From positions 1 to 5,593 of the forward strand of contig CAIRRW010000175.1 in NCBI GenBank assembly GCA_903881065.1: a stretch of DNA of 5,593 nt. Direction: 5' to 3'. Positions 1 to 5,593 of the stretch are shown here, one piece after another. Each line of letters opens with the position of its first letter. Within the stretch, counting starts at the first letter, position 1. The notes under the pieces are model-generated. The model saw only the letters and a list, made by a program, of their open reading frames with translations, ran no database searches and was not told the DNA's origin. The position numbers and the translations under genes were made by a program. This stretch comes from an uncultured Bacteroidota bacterium (GTDB taxonomy: Bacteria; Bacteroidota; Bacteroidia; 2-12-FULL-35-15).

Positions 1-2014
1 CAATTCAAATATTAATTATAAAATTGGCTTCTGTTACATTAAAACAGAAGCTACCAAAAGTAAAGCTGCAAAATATCTCGAAAAAGCAGTAATGAATACA
101 ACTAAGAATTATAATGAAGATTCCAGAGATGAAAAGAGAGCACCAATTAATGCTTATTATTATTATGGTTTATCATTACACCTTAACTATAAATTTGACG
201 AAGCAATTGAAAATTACAATAAATTCAAATTGTTTTTGAACCCTTCAAAAAACGCTAAACTTATAAAAGATGCTGACAGAATGATTGAAATCAGCAACAA
301 TGCTAAACAGTTAGTTTCAACCCCAGTGAATTATACTATAAAAAATATTGGTGATAGCATTAATTCCCCCTTCCCAGACTACTCATCAGTTATTTCAGCT
401 GATGAAAAAACAATTATTTTCACTTCAAGAAGAACAGGAAGTACTGGAGGAGATTTGACTTTTGAAGGTGAATTCTTCGAGGATATTTACATTTCACATA
501 AATTAAACGATAGTACTTGGGAAAAAGCAAAACAAATAAGTACTAATATTAATACTGATGAGCACGAAGCAAGTGTTGGTATAAGTGCAGATGGACAAAC
601 TCTTCTTATTTACAGAAATTCTAATAATGGTGACATTTTCGAGAGTACATTAGAAGGAAATGAATGGACAGTACCTATGCCTTTATTGGGCAGTATTAAC
701 TCGTCTCATTGGGAACCAAGTGCGTGTTTAACAGCGGATGGTAATACTATTTATTTTGTAAGCGATAGACCTGGTGGGCTTGGAGGCCGTGATATTTGGA
801 CAAGTGTAAAATTGCCAAATGGGCAATGGAGTAAGGCAGTTAATGTTGGCGCTCCAATTAATACCGAATATGATGAAGACTCTCCGTTTATTTCATCAGA
901 CAATGTATTATACTTCAGTTCCACCGGACATAATACTATGGGAGGATTCGACATCTTCTCTTCGAAAAAAGCGGAAAATGTTTGGACTGAACCTAAAAAC
1001 ATTGGATATCCTATCAATACACCTGATAATGACTTATTTTACTCTATTTCACCTGATGGAGAAAGAGGTTATTTTACCTCATCATTAAGACCAGGAGGTA
1101 TTGGAGACAAGGACATTTATATGTCAATATCAAATACTCCAAAACGAAAGCTTGAATCTACTATCCTTGTTAAGGGTTTAATAATTCCTGCTACCGGCGA
1201 TCCATTACCATCAGATATTGAAATTTCAGCATTGAATAATGAAACAGGAGCGAGTAATGTATCAAATGTACTAATGCGTGATGGAAGTTTTCTTTTTATT
1301 TTAGCTCCAAATGTAAAATATTCTGTTTCCTATCAACAAAACGGAAAAGAATTTATGACTGAAGAATGGGGGCCATACAATGGAGAATTTAAGGAAACGC
1401 AAAAAGAATTCCATTTAAAACCTGCAAAAAATGGGGAGCCAATAAGTGTTGAACCTGTTATAATAACTCCAGAAAACAGTAATAACAATGCTACCAATAC
1501 TATCGAAAATAAACAACTCCGTCCTATTAATGAGAATAATACGTCAAAGAAAGATGAGAAGTTAGATAAGTCGGTAAAAACTACGGAACCAATTAAAGAA
1601 AAGAAAAAAACTGAAGTAGCGCCTCAAATTAAAACTCAAGAAAACAAAACAAAAATAACAGATAAAGAAAAAACAAAATCTTCTGATCCATCTGTAAAAA
1701 ATGCCGAAAATATTTTGAATGCAATAAAAACACAAACAGACAACTTAATTTCTGCTGATGGGGTGTTATTCGGGAATGGATGTATTCCTTATGCAAACAA
1801 AAAAGTAAATTTAGTTAATTCTAAAGGGATAATTATTAAAACAGCGACAACAAATTCGAATGGGGCATTCATTTTTTCGAAATTACCACCTGAAATCGAA
1901 AAATCATCTAAAATTACAACAGATGACGCAACAGTTAAATTCTGTAAAAAATCAATAATTACTTTCCGAGATAGAATGAATAAAGTAATTAGCAGTAAAA
2001 ATCTTGGCGAATAA
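1..2014 (+). CDS. TPR / PD40 beta-propeller / carboxypeptidase-regulatory-like repeat protein, 5'-truncated by the window edge
   Basis: The frame is open from base 2, and the 30 residues before the first ATG (base 92) look like a TPR helix pair (NINYKIGFCYIK then AAKYLEKAV). The ATG at 92 is therefore internal and the N-terminus is missing. Numbering from that Met: a second TPR lies at about 18-52 (YYYYGLSLHLNYKFDEAIENY). Five PD40 (WD40-like) blades start near 92, 156, 204, 259 and 311, with recurring S-x-D-G/E-x-x-x-x-(Y/F)F, GGxD and DI(Y/W/F) motifs. A carboxypeptidase-regulatory-like beta domain follows at about 354-445, then a Lys/Glu/Asn/Thr-rich linker at 447-550 and a second such beta domain at 556-635 (NGAFIFSKLPP). 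In Bacteroidota this architecture usually ends in a peptidoglycan-binding OmpA domain; here the gene stops before one and a terminator follows directly. No membrane segment is seen in the visible part. Location in the periplasm or envelope is inferred from the family. Specific function is unknown; the domain call is strong. Confidence 0.88.
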   Translation, partial: NSNINYKIGFCYIKTEATKSKAAKYLEKAVMNTTKNYNEDSRDEKRAPINAYYYYGLSLHLNYKFDEAIENYNKFKLFLNPSKNAKLIKDADRMIEISNNAKQLVSTPVNYTIKNIGDSINSPFPDYSSVISADEKTIIFTSRRTGSTGGDLTFEGEFFEDIYISHKLNDSTWEKAKQISTNINTDEHEASVGISADGQTLLIYRNSNNGDIFESTLEGNEWTVPMPLLGSINSSHWEPSACLTADGNTIYFVSDRPGGLGGRDIWTSVKLPNGQWSKAVNVGAPINTEYDEDSPFISSDNVLYFSSTGHNTMGGFDIFSSKKAENVWTEPKNIGYPINTPDNDLFYSISPDGERGYFTSSLRPGGIGDKDIYMSISNTPKRKLESTILVKGLIIPATGDPLPSDIEISALNNETGASNVSNVLMRDGSFLFILAPNVKYSVSYQQNGKEFMTEEWGPYNGEFKETQKEFHLKPAKNGEPISVEPVIITPENSNNNATNTIENKQLRPINENNTSKKDEKLDKSVKTTEPIKEKKKTEVAPQIKTQENKTKITDKEKTKSSDPSVKNAENILNAIKTQTDNLISADGVLFGNGCIPYANKKVNLVNSKGIIIKTATTNSNGAFIFSKLPPEIEKSSKITTDDATVKFCKKSIITFRDRMNKVISSKNLGE

Positions 2015-2037
2015 TAATTAATTCAAAAATTTAAATT

Positions 2038-2068
2038 AAAAACTCCGATTATATATCGGAGTTTTTTT
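2038..2068 (+). terminator. Intrinsic terminator after the PD40 protein gene
   Basis: The arms ACTCCGAT (2042-2049) and ATCGGAGT (2055-2062) pair perfectly around a five-base TATAT loop and are followed by a run of seven T (2062-2068). Four more A's upstream (2038-2041) can pair with the T-run and lengthen the stem. It starts 23 bp after the TAA, in the expected place for ending the upstream transcript. Because the T-tract has only a short A-tract opposite, it should work mainly on the plus strand. Confidence 0.9.
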
Positions 2069-2087
2069 ATAAACATACTCAACCATA

Positions 2088-2900
2088 ATGATTAAATTAA
2101 ATTTAACTAGACCAATTGCCTTCTTTGATTTAGAAACAACAGGTATTAACGTTGGTTCAGATAGGATTGTTGAAATTTCAATACTGAAAATTTCCACTGA
2201 CGGAACAAAACAAACCTTTACAAAACGAATTAACCCTACAATTCCAATCCCAAAGCAAGCTTCAGAAGTACATGGCATTTACGACCTAGATGTTGCAAAT
2301 GAACCAACATTTAAAAGTATAGCAAAAGATATTTCTGCTTTTTTATTGGATTGCGATTTGGCAGGATATAATTCCAATAAATTTGATATTCCTATTTTAG
2401 TTGAAGAATTCTTGAGGGTGGATGTAGATTTTGATATTAATAAAAGACGATTTGTTGATGTGCAAAATATCTTCCATCAGATGGAACAACGCACTTTGAA
2501 AGCTGCTTATAAATTTTATTGTGGTAAAGATATTATTAATGCACATAGTGCAGAAGCAGACATTGAAGCTACCTACGATGTGTTTCTTGCACAACTAGAA
2601 AAATATGATGGGGTAATATTTGAAGATAAAAAAGGAAACAAAACTACTCCTGTAAAAAATGATATTGAAGCGTTACATAATTTTACAAATATCAATAAAA
2701 ATGTTGATTTGGCAGGCAGAATCATTTTTAATGATAAAGGCATTGAAGTATTTAATTTTGGAAAACATATTGGCAAACCAGTTGAAAAAGTACTTCAAGA
2801 AGAGCCTTCTTATTATTCTTGGATGATGAATGGAGATTTCCCCTTATACACAAAAAAAATATTAACAGATATTAAATTGAGATCTGCATTTAAAAGTTAA
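2088..2900 (+). CDS. DEDDh 3'-5' exonuclease (DnaQ-like) with ExoX-like C-terminal domain
   Basis: A complete 270-residue protein. The exonuclease fold spans about residues 8-173 with all three motifs: ExoI FFDLETTG (metal ligands D14, E16), ExoII NSNKFD (D100) and ExoIII H-x-A-x-x-D (H153, A155, D158), so this is the DEDDh subtype like the Pol III epsilon subunit, ExoX and RNase T. Catalysis is expected to be two-metal hydrolysis of a 3' nucleotide in the cytoplasm. After a linker, residues 207-266 (FGKHIGKP at 224-231, W245, DFP at 250-252) match the small ExoX-type C-terminal domain rather than a polymerase-binding tail, so it is probably a stand-alone repair or DNA-turnover nuclease, not the replicative proofreading subunit; this last step is inference. 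The start MIKLNLTRPIAFFD is the only plausible one, with ExoI beginning at residue 12; no Shine-Dalgarno sequence is seen. The ATG lies 20 bp after the preceding terminator. RNA as substrate cannot be excluded. Confidence 0.92.
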   Translation: MIKLNLTRPIAFFDLETTGINVGSDRIVEISILKISTDGTKQTFTKRINPTIPIPKQASEVHGIYDLDVANEPTFKSIAKDISAFLLDCDLAGYNSNKFDIPILVEEFLRVDVDFDINKRRFVDVQNIFHQMEQRTLKAAYKFYCGKDIINAHSAEADIEATYDVFLAQLEKYDGVIFEDKKGNKTTPVKNDIEALHNFTNINKNVDLAGRIIFNDKGIEVFNFGKHIGKPVEKVLQEEPSYYSWMMNGDFPLYTKKILTDIKLRSAFKS

Positions 2901-2939
2901 TATTCCTTTTATTAATCTAACTCATCATAGGAAGGAATA
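2901..2939 (+). repeat. Short inverted repeat between the exonuclease and FAH genes
   Basis: TATTCCTT (2901-2908) and AAGGAATA (2932-2939) are perfect reverse complements. Two G-T pairs could extend the stem inward, leaving a loop of about 19 bases. It begins directly after the exonuclease stop codon. No T-run follows, so it is a poor intrinsic terminator. It could be a weak RNA hairpin that protects a 3' end or attenuates read-through, or chance in AT-rich sequence. Confidence 0.3.
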
Positions 2940-2986
2940 AGTTGTTCAAGCATCCATCCATTTATTAATATCAAATTACAGAAACA

Positions 2987-3598
2987 ATGAAAATTATATG
3001 TATTGGTCGTAATTATGCAGAGCACGCAAAGGAAATGAACACTGCATTACCTGCTGAGCCTGTGTTTTTTTTAAAACCTGACACTGCAATTATAAAAGAT
3101 AATATTCCATTTTATTATCCTGACTTTTCAAAAGAACTACATCATGAAGTTGAATTGGTTTTAAAGATAAATAAACCTGGAAAAAATATTGAACCTCAAT
3201 TTGCTCATAAATATTATGATGAAATAGGAATAGGAATTGACTTCACCGCTCGTGATATTCAAGCAAAATGTAAGGAGAAAGGGCTGCCTTGGGAGAAAGC
3301 AAAAGCTTTTGATGGCTCTGCCCCTATTGGTCAATTCTTAAACAAAAAAATGTTTGCCGATTTAAACGAAATAAGATTTCATTTAAATATTAATGGTAAA
3401 ACTGTTCAGACAGGAAATACAAAAGATTTGCTTTTTTCATTTGATAAAGTTATTTCTTATATTTCTAAATTTATTACGTTAAAAACAGGAGATTTAATCT
3501 TTACAGGAACTCCAGAAGGAGTTGGTTCTGTAAAAATTGGAGATCAATTAGAAGCTTTTATTGAGAATCAATCGCGATTGAACTTCGAAATAAAATAA
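2987..3598 (+). CDS. Fumarylacetoacetate hydrolase (FAH) family protein, FAHD1/YcgM-like
   Basis: A complete 203-residue single-domain protein, the usual size for the FAHD1/YcgM branch. It opens with the family signature GRNYAEHAKEM. Counting residues, the functional positions of human FAHD1 as I recall them all fall at a constant offset of 17: the His-Glu dyad H13/E16, Mg2+/Mn2+ ligands E54, E56 and D85, and the active-site lysine K106. FLKP (28-31), the GIDFTARDIQ helix (83-92), GLPWEKAKAFDGSAPIG (99-115) and FTGTPEGVG (172-180) are further family blocks. Relatives cleave C-C bonds of acylpyruvates or decarboxylate oxaloacetate, and some act on aromatic-degradation intermediates. Nothing here shows which substrate is used, and no catabolic genes adjoin it. 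The start is bounded by an in-frame TAA 21 bp upstream (2966-2968). It lies 86 bp after the exonuclease gene on the same strand, so co-transcription is possible but not shown. Confidence 0.92.
   Translation: MKIICIGRNYAEHAKEMNTALPAEPVFFLKPDTAIIKDNIPFYYPDFSKELHHEVELVLKINKPGKNIEPQFAHKYYDEIGIGIDFTARDIQAKCKEKGLPWEKAKAFDGSAPIGQFLNKKMFADLNEIRFHLNINGKTVQTGNTKDLLFSFDKVISYISKFITLKTGDLIFTGTPEGVGSVKIGDQLEAFIENQSRLNFEIK
3568..3581. repeat. 14-bp perfect palindrome at the 3' end of the FAH gene
   Basis: TCAATCGCGATTGA is fully self-complementary and lies inside the last codons of the FAH gene (encoding NQSRLN, about 15 bp before the stop). It contains the most GC-rich stretch nearby (TCGCGA). About 16 bp downstream the 6-bp palindrome TTCGAA occurs twice (3584-3589 and 3599-3604) and could form a small hairpin over the FAH stop codon. 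None of these is followed by a T-run on either strand. Together they may slow polymerases between the convergent genes, or may be coincidental. Confidence 0.35.
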
Positions 3599-3617
3599 TT
3601 CGAAAAATTGTTCTGAA

Positions 3618-4508
3618 TTAGTTTATTGTCATAGCCCAAGGATTAGTAACACCTATCACAGGATGTACACTAAGTACAGGAGTTTTAGAATGATTAATGA
3701 TTTGCTGTGCATATGTTCCCATTAATCGCCCAGTAATATTTTCTTCCTGATCGGTCATTATTACAATTAAATCACTATTTGAATTATTGGCAAACTCAAG
3801 CGTCATCTTTGCCTGATTAGTACCATTAACAATTGTTTTATCGCAAATCACTCCACATTTTTTAATATATTCCTGAATCTGATTTAATTTTAAATCGAAT
3901 TTAGCTATTTCTGCTTTGTCATATTCTTTATCTCCCAGCCCTAAAATATGGAGTTTTGATGCAAAATGTTTAGCCAAAACTATAGCATGATTAACTTTTT
4001 GACGGGAATGTGCGGAATCATCAATCGGTAATAAAATATTTTTATATCCTAATTGAGTAGCGTTGCTTTGAACTGACAAAACAGGACAAACAGATTTTGT
4101 AACCACTTTATAAGTATTGCTTCCTACAAAAAACTCGGCAAAACCGGATGTCCCATGAGTTCCCATCACTATTAAATCAATTTTCTGTTCGTTGGAAACA
4201 TTCATTATTTCTGAAAATATATTACCAGACGCAGTAATACAAGTTGACTTTACACCATTTTTTGTTCTGATATCACTTGCAATTTCTTCCAGTCTCTTCT
4301 CAATAGATTCCATAAAATCATTTGGTATTTCCACAACTAATTCAGGGGTAATTACCGAGAACTTTTCCCAATATTTTTCTACCACATGCAGCAATACAAT
4401 TTCTGCTTTATATAATTGAGCCGTAAAAGCAGCGTGTTCAATTGCCAATAATGATGTTTGTGAAAAATCAATTGGAATAAGGATTTTCTGAATTGTAAAT
4501 GATTTCAT
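3618..4508 (-). CDS. Universal stress protein with two UspA domains (downstream paralog)
   Basis: A complete 296-residue cytoplasmic protein made of two Usp (alpha/beta Rossmann-like) domains. Domain 1 (about 5-147) has the beta-1 motif ILIPIDFS with D14, LLHV at 39-42, and the full ATP-binding motif G-2x-G-9x-G-S: G116, G119, G129-S130. Domain 2 (about 155-283) begins ILLPIDDS (D163, D164), but at the matching place it has MTDQE (251-255), a loop one residue shorter, and only the last pair, G264-T265. It is therefore unlikely to bind ATP in the classical way. Domain 1 probably binds nucleotide, and domain 2 may serve intramolecular pairing. A CxxxC pair (C218, C222) is present in domain 2; only one Cys aligns in the paralog. 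It lies 34 bp downstream of the second Usp gene on the same strand, so the two are probably co-transcribed. The leader is A/T-rich without a Shine-Dalgarno sequence. Role in stress or starvation is inferred from the family; the specific trigger is unknown. Confidence 0.93.
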   Translation of the reverse strand: MKSFTIQKILIPIDFSQTSLLAIEHAAFTAQLYKAEIVLLHVVEKYWEKFSVITPELVVEIPNDFMESIEKRLEEIASDIRTKNGVKSTCITASGNIFSEIMNVSNEQKIDLIVMGTHGTSGFAEFFVGSNTYKVVTKSVCPVLSVQSNATQLGYKNILLPIDDSAHSRQKVNHAIVLAKHFASKLHILGLGDKEYDKAEIAKFDLKLNQIQEYIKKCGVICDKTIVNGTNQAKMTLEFANNSNSDLIVIMTDQEENITGRLMGTYAQQIINHSKTPVLSVHPVIGVTNPWAMTIN

Positions 4509-4542
4509 AGCTATTAATATTATTTGATTTGTTTATTTTTAT

Positions 4543-5430
4543 TTAATATGTGTTTGGGAAGAAACTTTTATCCTTTCTAAATGCAGGCCGAATACTAAGA
4601 ACTGGGATAAAAGAACTATTAATTATTTCCTGAGCAGAGGAGCCGACAAAATATTTAGTAAAATCAATTTCCTGCTGCGTCATAATCATTATTAAATCGC
4701 CTTCCACTTTTTCGGCATATTCCAAAATATTTTCTGCTAATGAATCATCACCTTTAACACCTTTTACTATTTCGGCGGTACATTCTACTCCTTCTTTTTC
4801 CAAAAAGGATTTCACTTGCCCTAATTGGCGTGAAAGTTTGTTTACTAAAAACTCATCTGAAGTAATTAATACTGACACAACATGAATAACTGCCCCGTTA
4901 AATAACTTCGATAATTCTACTGCCATACCAACCTTTTCCCTTGTTTCTTTTGAAAGATCAAGTGGAAGTACAATATTTTCGATTCCTTTGCGATGTTTTT
5001 TACCTCTAATAGTAATAACAGGAATTTTAGATTCGCGAACGACCCGAAGTGAGTTTGATCCGATAAATTTTTTCTTCAGATTTATTTCACCATTTGTGCC
5101 CATCACAATCATGGTTGCATTAATCAATTCGGCTACTTCATTTATTTTTTCGTATGCCGAACCTTTTGCAACTAATGTATTAACAACGGTTTTAGTTTTT
5201 TTGGTAACATCGGTGGCTATTATATCTAAATCTTTTTGAACCTTTGCTTTTAAATCATCATGCTGCTTGGCGGTAAAAAATTTGGAAATCAAACTTCCAT
5301 CCTCAATAACATGCAACAAGGTGATTTCTGCATTATATTTTTTAGCTAGATTATAGGATTGTTCTAGAGCAATCATTGATTGTTCGGAAAAATCTATTGG
5401 AACTAAAATTTTATTTGTAGATTGAATCAT
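4543..5430 (-). CDS. Universal stress protein with two UspA domains (operon-leading paralog)
   Basis: A complete 295-residue protein, one residue shorter than its neighbour and collinear with it, so the pair probably arose by tandem duplication. Domain 1 (about 4-142) starts KILVPIDFS (D13), has LLHVIED at 38-44, and the ATP motif G111-2x-G114-9x-G124-S125. Domain 2 (about 150-282) starts IVLPLDLS (D158); the first two motif glycines are replaced (MTQQE, 250-254) while G263-S264 is kept, the same pattern as in the paralog. A basic connector, RGKKHRKG (142-149), separates the domains, and the C-terminal tail after RPAF is polar and aromatic. As the first gene of the pair it would be read from the promoter region at 5431-5593. 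Annotated roles for such proteins (stress survival, redox or osmotic response, nucleotide sensing) are family knowledge only. The start MIQSTNKILVPID places beta-1 at the normal distance from the N-terminus. Confidence 0.94.
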   Translation of the reverse strand: MIQSTNKILVPIDFSEQSMIALEQSYNLAKKYNAEITLLHVIEDGSLISKFFTAKQHDDLKAKVQKDLDIIATDVTKKTKTVVNTLVAKGSAYEKINEVAELINATMIVMGTNGEINLKKKFIGSNSLRVVRESKIPVITIRGKKHRKGIENIVLPLDLSKETREKVGMAVELSKLFNGAVIHVVSVLITSDEFLVNKLSRQLGQVKSFLEKEGVECTAEIVKGVKGDDSLAENILEYAEKVEGDLIMIMTQQEIDFTKYFVGSSAQEIINSSFIPVLSIRPAFRKDKSFFPNTY

Positions 5431-5448
5431 AAATTTTAAATACTTTTG
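5414..5448 (+). promoter_or_regulatory. Candidate Bacteroidota-type promoter reading rightwards
   Basis: TACTTTTG (5441-5448) matches the phylum's -7 consensus TAnnTTTG exactly. TTTG (5414-5417) lies 23 bp upstream, the long end of the usual spacing for the -33 element. It overlaps the first codons of the minus-strand Usp gene and would drive a transcript towards the ATG at the right edge of the window. The match is short and the region AT-rich, so a chance hit is quite possible. Confidence 0.3.
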
Positions 5449-5593
5449 ACAATTATAGAGGCAAATAAAGTGATTTATTTTTTCATTTACAAAGCAAATA
5501 GACGAATTGCTTGTTTTCTATGAGTACAAACCTAATAAAAATTAATTTCGTATTGATAAAAAAACTAATATAAATTAAATAATAAAATTATGA
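5431..5593. other. AT-rich upstream region of the Usp operon with short repeats; possible start codon at its right end
   Basis: No gene is visible here. GCAAATA occurs twice in direct orientation (5461-5467 and 5494-5500), 33 bp apart, about three helical turns, which would suit a dimeric or cooperative regulator. The first copy overlaps an AT-only inverted repeat, AAATAAA/TTTATTT (5463-5469, 5474-5480), with a GTGA loop. The window closes with ATGA; the ATG at 5590-5592 follows a leader rich in A and T, like the leaders of the other genes here, and may start a divergent plus-strand gene, though this cannot be tested from one codon. Confidence 0.4.
5527..5534 (-). promoter_or_regulatory. Candidate -7 promoter element for the Usp operon
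   Basis: On the minus strand this reads TAGGTTTG, an exact match to TAnnTTTG, about 97 bp before the Usp start codon. No TTTG or TTG is found at the -33 distance; that position is T-rich and AT-only. It would give a leader of roughly 90 bases. It is the best candidate in the upstream region but only half of a consensus promoter. Confidence 0.3.

Noticed and set aside
150..170. TAT/TTA microsatellite-like run
   Set aside because: It encodes YYYY in a TPR helix where aromatic residues are normal, and it is too short to call a variable repeat.
751..1088. Open frames on both strands inside the PD40 gene (minus 751-1017, plus 819-1088)
   Set aside because: They lie wholly inside a well-supported coding region, have no recognisable domains, and their composition fits shadow translation of the PD40 repeats.
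2036..2776. Minus-strand frames over the terminator and exonuclease gene (2036-2278, 2397-2594, 2573-2776)
   Set aside because: They are antisense to conserved exonuclease motifs; the hydrophobic, Cys/Ile/Phe-rich translations are typical shadows of an AT-rich gene.
2088..3598. The exonuclease and FAH genes as a functional pathway or defence module
   Set aside because: They share only strand and proximity (86 bp gap). Each is a common housekeeping-type family, and no further defence or catabolic partner is present.
4192..5239. Plus-strand frames opposite the Usp genes (4192-4419, 4988-5239)
   Set aside because: They are antisense to clear Usp domains and have no family features.
5446..5474. 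A sigma-70-like TTGACA at 5446-5451
   Set aside because: No TATAAT-like hexamer lies 16-18 bp downstream, and Bacteroidota use a different consensus; TTGACA here overlaps the better-fitting TACTTTTG box.
1..5593. CRISPR array, tRNA, rRNA, insertion sequence or attachment site
   Set aside because: I saw no regularly spaced repeats, no cloverleaf or rRNA-like segments, and no transposase motifs or terminal inverted repeats.

Overview
This is an AT-rich bacterial chromosomal window that looks like Bacteroidota (Bacteroidetes). Four things point there: a TPR plus PD40 beta-propeller protein of the kind that usually carries a C-terminal OmpA domain in that phylum; a pair of tandem-domain universal stress proteins whose second domains share an MT(D/Q)QE signature; start codons preceded by A/T-rich leaders without Shine-Dalgarno sequences; and sequences matching the phylum's TAnnTTTG -7 promoter element. 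The genus cannot be named from the sequence.

Layout, left to right. (1) Bases 1-2014, plus strand: the 3' part of a large TPR/PD40/carboxypeptidase-regulatory-like protein. Its frame is open to the left edge, so the true start lies outside the window. It is followed by a clear intrinsic terminator at 2038-2068. (2) 2088-2900, plus: a complete DEDDh 3'-5' exonuclease (DnaQ-like fold) with an ExoX-type C-terminal domain. (3) 2987-3598, plus: a complete fumarylacetoacetate hydrolase (FAH) family enzyme in which every FAHD1-type catalytic and metal-binding residue is present. (4) 3618-4508 and 4543-5430, minus: two paralogous tandem-UspA-domain proteins, 34 bp apart and probably one operon, transcribed towards the FAH gene; the stop codons of the convergent genes are separated by only 19 bp. 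(5) 5431-5593: an AT-rich upstream region with candidate promoter elements on both strands and short repeats. It ends in an ATG that may start a divergent plus-strand gene beyond the window.

Functionally this reads as ordinary core-genome content: a probable envelope-associated scaffold or sensor protein, a nuclease, a small metabolic hydrolase or decarboxylase, and a stress-response pair. No mobile element, CRISPR array, tRNA, rRNA or phage gene is visible, and I found no convincing undescribed system. The points most worth a second look are the missing OmpA domain of the first protein, the one-sided loss of the ATP-binding motif in both Usp proteins, and the structure of the Usp upstream region.
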